A DNA stretch of 64,000 nt from Syncephalis fuscata (lineage: Eukaryota > Zoopagomycota > Zoopagomycetes > Zoopagales > Piptocephalidaceae), in contig JAHLTZ010000001.1 of assembly GCA_025786725.1 (NCBI GenBank), forward strand, positions 248,001 through 312,000, in the 5' to 3' direction. Positions 60,388 to 64,000 of the stretch are shown here, in pieces. The position numbers and the translations under genes are program-made. Every line of letters begins with the position of its first letter. Position 1 is the first letter of the stretch. The notes beneath the pieces were generated by a model. The model saw nothing but the letters and a program-made list of their open reading frames with translations, did no database searches and was not told the origin of the DNA.

Positions 60388-60659
60388 CTGTTACCTTTTT
60401 TGTATTAGCACTTTTTGTTTATATTGCATCTAATTGTATACAGTAACTATTAGTATAGTTTCATACAACCATCTAGCTACATATATATATCCATTTATAT
60501 TTGTTAAACATATTGTAATAAATATAGTTAAAATTTATCCAAGACGACACAGTGTCCATCTTTTCTTTATTCCTCAGTGTTGGACAGGTACGAAAAACAT
60601 TGAACTCTCGCAGCCAAACCAGCCAACAAAGAAGCCCGTAGAGATCGAAGCAAACAGGA
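60388..60659. other. Tail-to-tail intergenic spacer
   Basis: Short spacer between the RING gene and RPS5, AT-rich, nothing else visible. Confidence 0.5.
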
Positions 60660-61543
60660 TTAACGGTTGCCTATTAAACAGTAATAATAATAATAATAAA
60701 TATTAGTAATAATTCATCAAAATGCTGTACTAATTAAATAAAACCATACGATGGCATTGTACTTACTCTTGGCGACACGTTCCAACTCGTCCTTCTTCTT
60801 GATGGCATAGGAGTTGGATGAGCCCTTGGCGGCGTTGATAAGCTCATCGGCCAAGCATTCAGCAATGGTCTTGATGTTGCGGAAGGCAGATTCGCGAGCA
60901 CCAGTGGTCAACAAGTGAATGGACTGGTTGACACGACGGAGAGGCGACACATCGACGGCCTGACGACGCACGGTACCGGCTGAACCAATACGGGTCGAGT
61001 CTTCGCGTGGACCAGTGTTGATGATGGCATCGATCAAAACTTGGATTGGGTTTTGGTCGGTAAGCAAGTTGATGATCTCAAAAGCGTGCTTGACAATGCG
61101 GACAGCCATGAGCTTCTTGCCGTTGTTGCGACCGTGCATCATGAGCGAGTTGGTAAGACGCTCGACGATTGGGCACTAAATAAGCCATGCCAAACCAATA
61201 GAAATAGAAATAATATTGATAATATGTATATAAAAGTGCAATAGTCAGTGCTGGTTCAATTCATTGGTTATCAACTGGCCTATTGCAATAATAGATATAC
61301 GTTTCTACCCGTATATCACGTATTGTATTGCCACCATTGTTGATGTCATTAATAGCTTACCTGAGCCTTACGGAAACGCTTGACGGCGAAACGGCCGGCA
61401 GTGTGAGGAAGGTACACTGGGTGACGGATCTGAAGGTAGTCAGTCAAGGACAAATCCTTGATCTCGACATCTTCGTAGGTCCACTTGTTGAACAAGCGAA
61501 TGCCTTGGTTGTCCTTGGACACCTCACGCGGAAGGACGGTCAT
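60660..61543 (-). CDS. RPS5: 40S ribosomal protein uS7 (RPS5)
   Basis: Head protein of the small subunit next to the mRNA exit. Exons 61543-61361, 61175-60767 and an 11-nt last exon 60670-60660; 200 residues. Conserved blocks: [77 protein letters not shown] and the C-terminal [17 protein letters not shown] plus stop comes only from the tiny last exon; reading past its donor gives an unrelated tail. Codon use is markedly more GC-rich at third positions than in neighbouring genes, as expected for a highly expressed gene. Start at 61543 gives a short N-terminal extension ([13 protein letters not shown]). Confidence 0.97.
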
Positions 61544-62103
61544 GATGTAAATGTGTAACTCTCTAAAAGTGGCGATGATTAGTATTGTGTTGCAAATCTT
61601 CATACAATAGTGCATACAACGCGTATTCAATCAGATCTACAGTGATGAATCTACACGCCAGTTGCATCGAACTGGTTGTTTGACTTGTAGCATATAGTCC
61701 ATGCACATAATCGCCACTTGTTCTACACATTCTAAACACACTTTTTATAAAGTTGCTAGCAGTTATAGATACTAACGATTACACTACACTATATACTGCC
61801 ATCGCATCACAGCTATACACAGCTATTACAATACAGTTATATGCTAATATTACAAAACAGCATATTCTACCAGCACACTACAGCTATATACTGCCATTAC
61901 AATGCAGCTATATACTGCCATTACAATACAGTTATATGCTAATATTACACCAACAACTATGTGCTATCATGCTATTTTTTCCATAACTCCAGTATCCTTC
62001 GTATCGCCAATTAAGCATGCATATTTGATAATTCCAAACCGCAATGCTGTAGATGGATGGATGGATGGATGTATGCACCTCCTAGATGGATATATCTACT
62101 TAC
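61544..62103. other. RPS5 upstream region with AT minisatellite
   Basis: From about 61795 to 61960 there are imperfect 19-23-bp units (CAGCTATATACTGCCATTACAAT and GTTATATGCTAATATTACA) in a mixed tandem array. A (GGAT)n run lies at 62052-62070. No gene supported. Confidence 0.6.
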
Positions 62104-62193
62104 GATGACACTTGCCGACGAACGGATGCTACCGTGCGGATGTTGTGTTTGGAAGAGGCCGCGCCAAATGGCGATCCACTGTGGTGCTGGCAT
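62104..62193 (-). CDS. Possible first coding exon of an unidentified gene
   Basis: ATG at 62193 opens 30 codons (MPAPQWIAIWRGLFQTQHPH...) ending at a strong GTAAGTAGA donor. GC content is higher than in its surroundings, like an expressed exon. The next exon was not found before RPS5: splicing to the AG at 61565 would put it out of frame with uS7. It may be a short gene whose second exon lies in the minisatellite region, or a spliced RPS5 leader with an upstream ORF. Function unknown. Confidence 0.25.
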
Positions 62194-62220
62194 TTTGCCA
62201 GTATAGATTTCAATCATCAC

Positions 62221-62859
62221 CCACTCACGCTTGATTTGTGTTGACCCAGTTCATTTTTGCCTATTTATTTTGTACAGTTGAGTTGAAACTGTAGATCATC
62301 CGCTGTAATTCTTCCTTAGTTTATTGTAAATTACATTTTTACACTGTTTAATTATGCTTATGTTTAGTATACATATTTTTGTTTATTTATTATATAAGAT
62401 CCGTCATGAAATTTTCTATTGGTTTTATTTGTATTTTTGTTATAGTTTTTATTACCAATATAGCCATGATGGATCTGATTTAATTTGAATCCGCCGTGAA
62501 CCCATTGTAGGAAAGGATAAGTCTTGATATTAAAACAATTAAACATACAATTAATAAAAGTAAAAGTACAATAATAATGAAATTATAGTCCAATTGAAAT
62601 GCTAGTTTATTATATGTTAAATGTAAATTTTACAAGAAACAAAATCATCTAACAGTAATACCATGTAGCTAATTATACATTAATATTAGCCATATATTTC
62701 AGTTACTCGGTTATTTAATCGATGGCAATGTTATATTGTTATTAAAATCATACGTGTTATTGCCCATGTTAATCTGTACTCTTACACCAATAGATACATA
62801 ACACTATTCTGTAACAAACTATATTCATATGCTGCTTATTAGCAATAACAATAAAACAA
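62221..62859. other. AT-rich intergenic region
   Basis: Downstream of the dynein light-chain gene. GATCCGTCATGAAATTTTC at about 62399 and a related ATGATGGATCTGATTTAATTT at about 62466 form a loose inverted relation. No credible gene. Confidence 0.4.
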
Positions 62860-63458
62860 CTAATAAAGATACGCGCCAAACACTGTAACAACACAGAACA
62901 GGGAATCCTATGATACGTAGTCAATATAATTTTGCTGACTATGCTTCATTCTGAACAATACTTACATTGGCGAATGTTTCTTTAACCATTTTATCCGTGT
63001 CCATATCCCAGAAACAGCGACAGTCCATTCTAATTTCAATGCGTTAATGTATATAGTAGATTTATACAAAGTAGCATACCGTGCACCAACACCCGAGTTT
63101 TCACCGATAATCACATTTACAACGTATTTGTAGCGACTAAGGTCGAGTTCTATGAAATAACGTGCTTAGTGATGAGTCGTTTATCCATGCTATAGTATAA
63201 ATACCTTGTAGTTTGTTTTTAAGAATGTCAGCTATCTCCTTTGCCGTATCCGAGGCAGTCTCTGCATCGTAGGAAGCAGACTCTAGCTTTTCTTTCAATA
63301 GCTGCTGTATCAACGTGGTGACGACAGCCGGACGGAACCTACGCGATTATATAAGATGAGCCATGTATATGTCTGTCATCTTACTTTTGTGCAAATGTTG
63401 GTCGGATACCAACAAACCCGGAGTTGGCTTCGGTACCAGATGCTTCTGTGGTTGCCAT
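62860..63458 (-). CDS. Dynein light chain Tctex type, DYNLT2B/TCTEX1D2-like
   Basis: Small dynein light chain. Five exons: 63458-63385, 63338-63205, 63149-63080, 63029-62966 and 62907-62860; 129 residues. Diagnostic blocks: GIRPTFAQKFRPAVVTTLIQ, ADILKNKLQELDLSRYKYVV, NVIIGENSGVGARMDCRCFW, DMDTDKMVKETFAND and SLFCVVTVFGAYLY at the very end. This pattern (RCFWD...DSLFC) is that of TCTEX1D2/DYNLT2B, a light chain of cilium-associated dynein-2, rather than the DYNLT1 form of cytoplasmic dynein. The N-terminal 15 residues are short and variable. All exon junctions keep frame. Confidence 0.92.
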
Positions 63459-63519
63459 AGTTGAAATAGAAGATTCCTAATACTGTAGTGAAATAGCGGT
63501 GTATAGTATGAAAAAGGAA

Positions 63520-64000
63520 TGGCTGGCATTACTTCAATCTCCTGGGGCAGTAAATCATTTTACGCAATCAATTGTAGTGATTTGATTTGATTAATTGGTG
63601 TTTAAATGATAATTCATAATAAACATTAATCAATGTAACAACATTATCATTTCCATAAAATAGAATTGATTGTAACAGAGCATTGTATTAGTGGTTGCTA
63701 TTTTAAACATTTAAATAAACAATGTAATATGCTATTTGATTTCATTGAACCACTTGAAACCGATCATTGTTGTTGTTGGCCATGTGTAGAAAGATTGATT
63801 GAATATTAATAAAAGCCATACTTGGTATCAACTTGATAGATACAATTTATTTGCTGACCATTAATGAAGCAAATGGCCTCTACCATATGCAATAATGATA
63901 GGCTGAGTGTCTTTATTAAAAGCTCTTGTGGCGACAGTTGTAACCAGAATATACGGCATGCCGTTGAGGTTACTTGAACAGGTGTTGATGTAAATAAGAG
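63520..64000 (-). repeat. Dispersed repeat copy 3 (internally deleted, runs off right edge)
   Basis: Reverse-strand copy of the element at 2765-3460. Reading on the minus strand from 64000 it matches 2770-2950 (STPVQVTSTACRIFWLQL, then FINGQQINCIYQVDTKY). It then jumps to the ATGGCTTTTATTAATATTCA segment near 3160, so about 200 bp holding the zinc ribbon are deleted. It continues with the shared tail to about 63520. The 5' part beyond the window is unknown. Confidence 0.75.

Overview
The window is nuclear DNA from a small, AT-rich eukaryotic genome, most probably an early-diverging fungus. Genes are compact and close together. They are cut by many short introns (about 45-140 bp) with GTAAGT-like donors and CTAAC/TACTAAC branch points. 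The fungal signal comes from Vac8, an ISN1-type IMP 5'-nucleotidase and an IKS1-type kinase. A DYNLT2B-like dynein light chain, usually tied to cilia and flagella, hints at a zoosporic or otherwise basal lineage. I cannot name the species.

0-10 kb: the C-terminal RING end of Vps18 (cut by the left edge), RNA polymerase subunit RPB8, sphingolipid delta-4 desaturase, guanylate kinase, ISN1, and a secreted proline/threonine-rich protein with two eight-cysteine modules. Two copies of a dispersed repeat with a TnpB/Fanzor-like zinc ribbon lie here, and a third lies at the right edge.

10-19 kb: an accessory, repeat-rich block. A broken FPG copy, a 0.9-kb direct repeat, hairpin repeats, a 1-kb ACCAAC satellite framed by nested inverted repeats, and the second 0.9-kb repeat precede the intact FPG DNA glycosylase.

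20-42 kb: VAC8; a very large multi-exon gene of unknown family (about 23 exons, about 2,300 residues) with a stretch resembling the RNA polymerase II CTD; a two-pass membrane protein; a Ras GTPase with 12- and 17-nt exons; and an IKS1-like kinase.

42-56 kb: a PQ-loop transporter-like gene, then a 3.1-kb tandem triplication carrying three paralogues in different states of decay. Each unit also carries a remnant of the terminal exon of the nearby quinolinate phosphoribosyltransferase gene.

56-64 kb: an ER-lumenal DNAJC3/p58IPK-like co-chaperone, a RING-H2 protein, ribosomal protein uS7 (RPS5) with an 11-nt last exon, and the Tctex-type dynein light chain.

Several genes need one or two bases added or removed, often in short homopolymers, to read through. 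This may be assembly error rather than decay and should be settled before any are called pseudogenes. Apart from local tail-to-tail or head-to-head pairs, the genes form no obvious pathway cluster.
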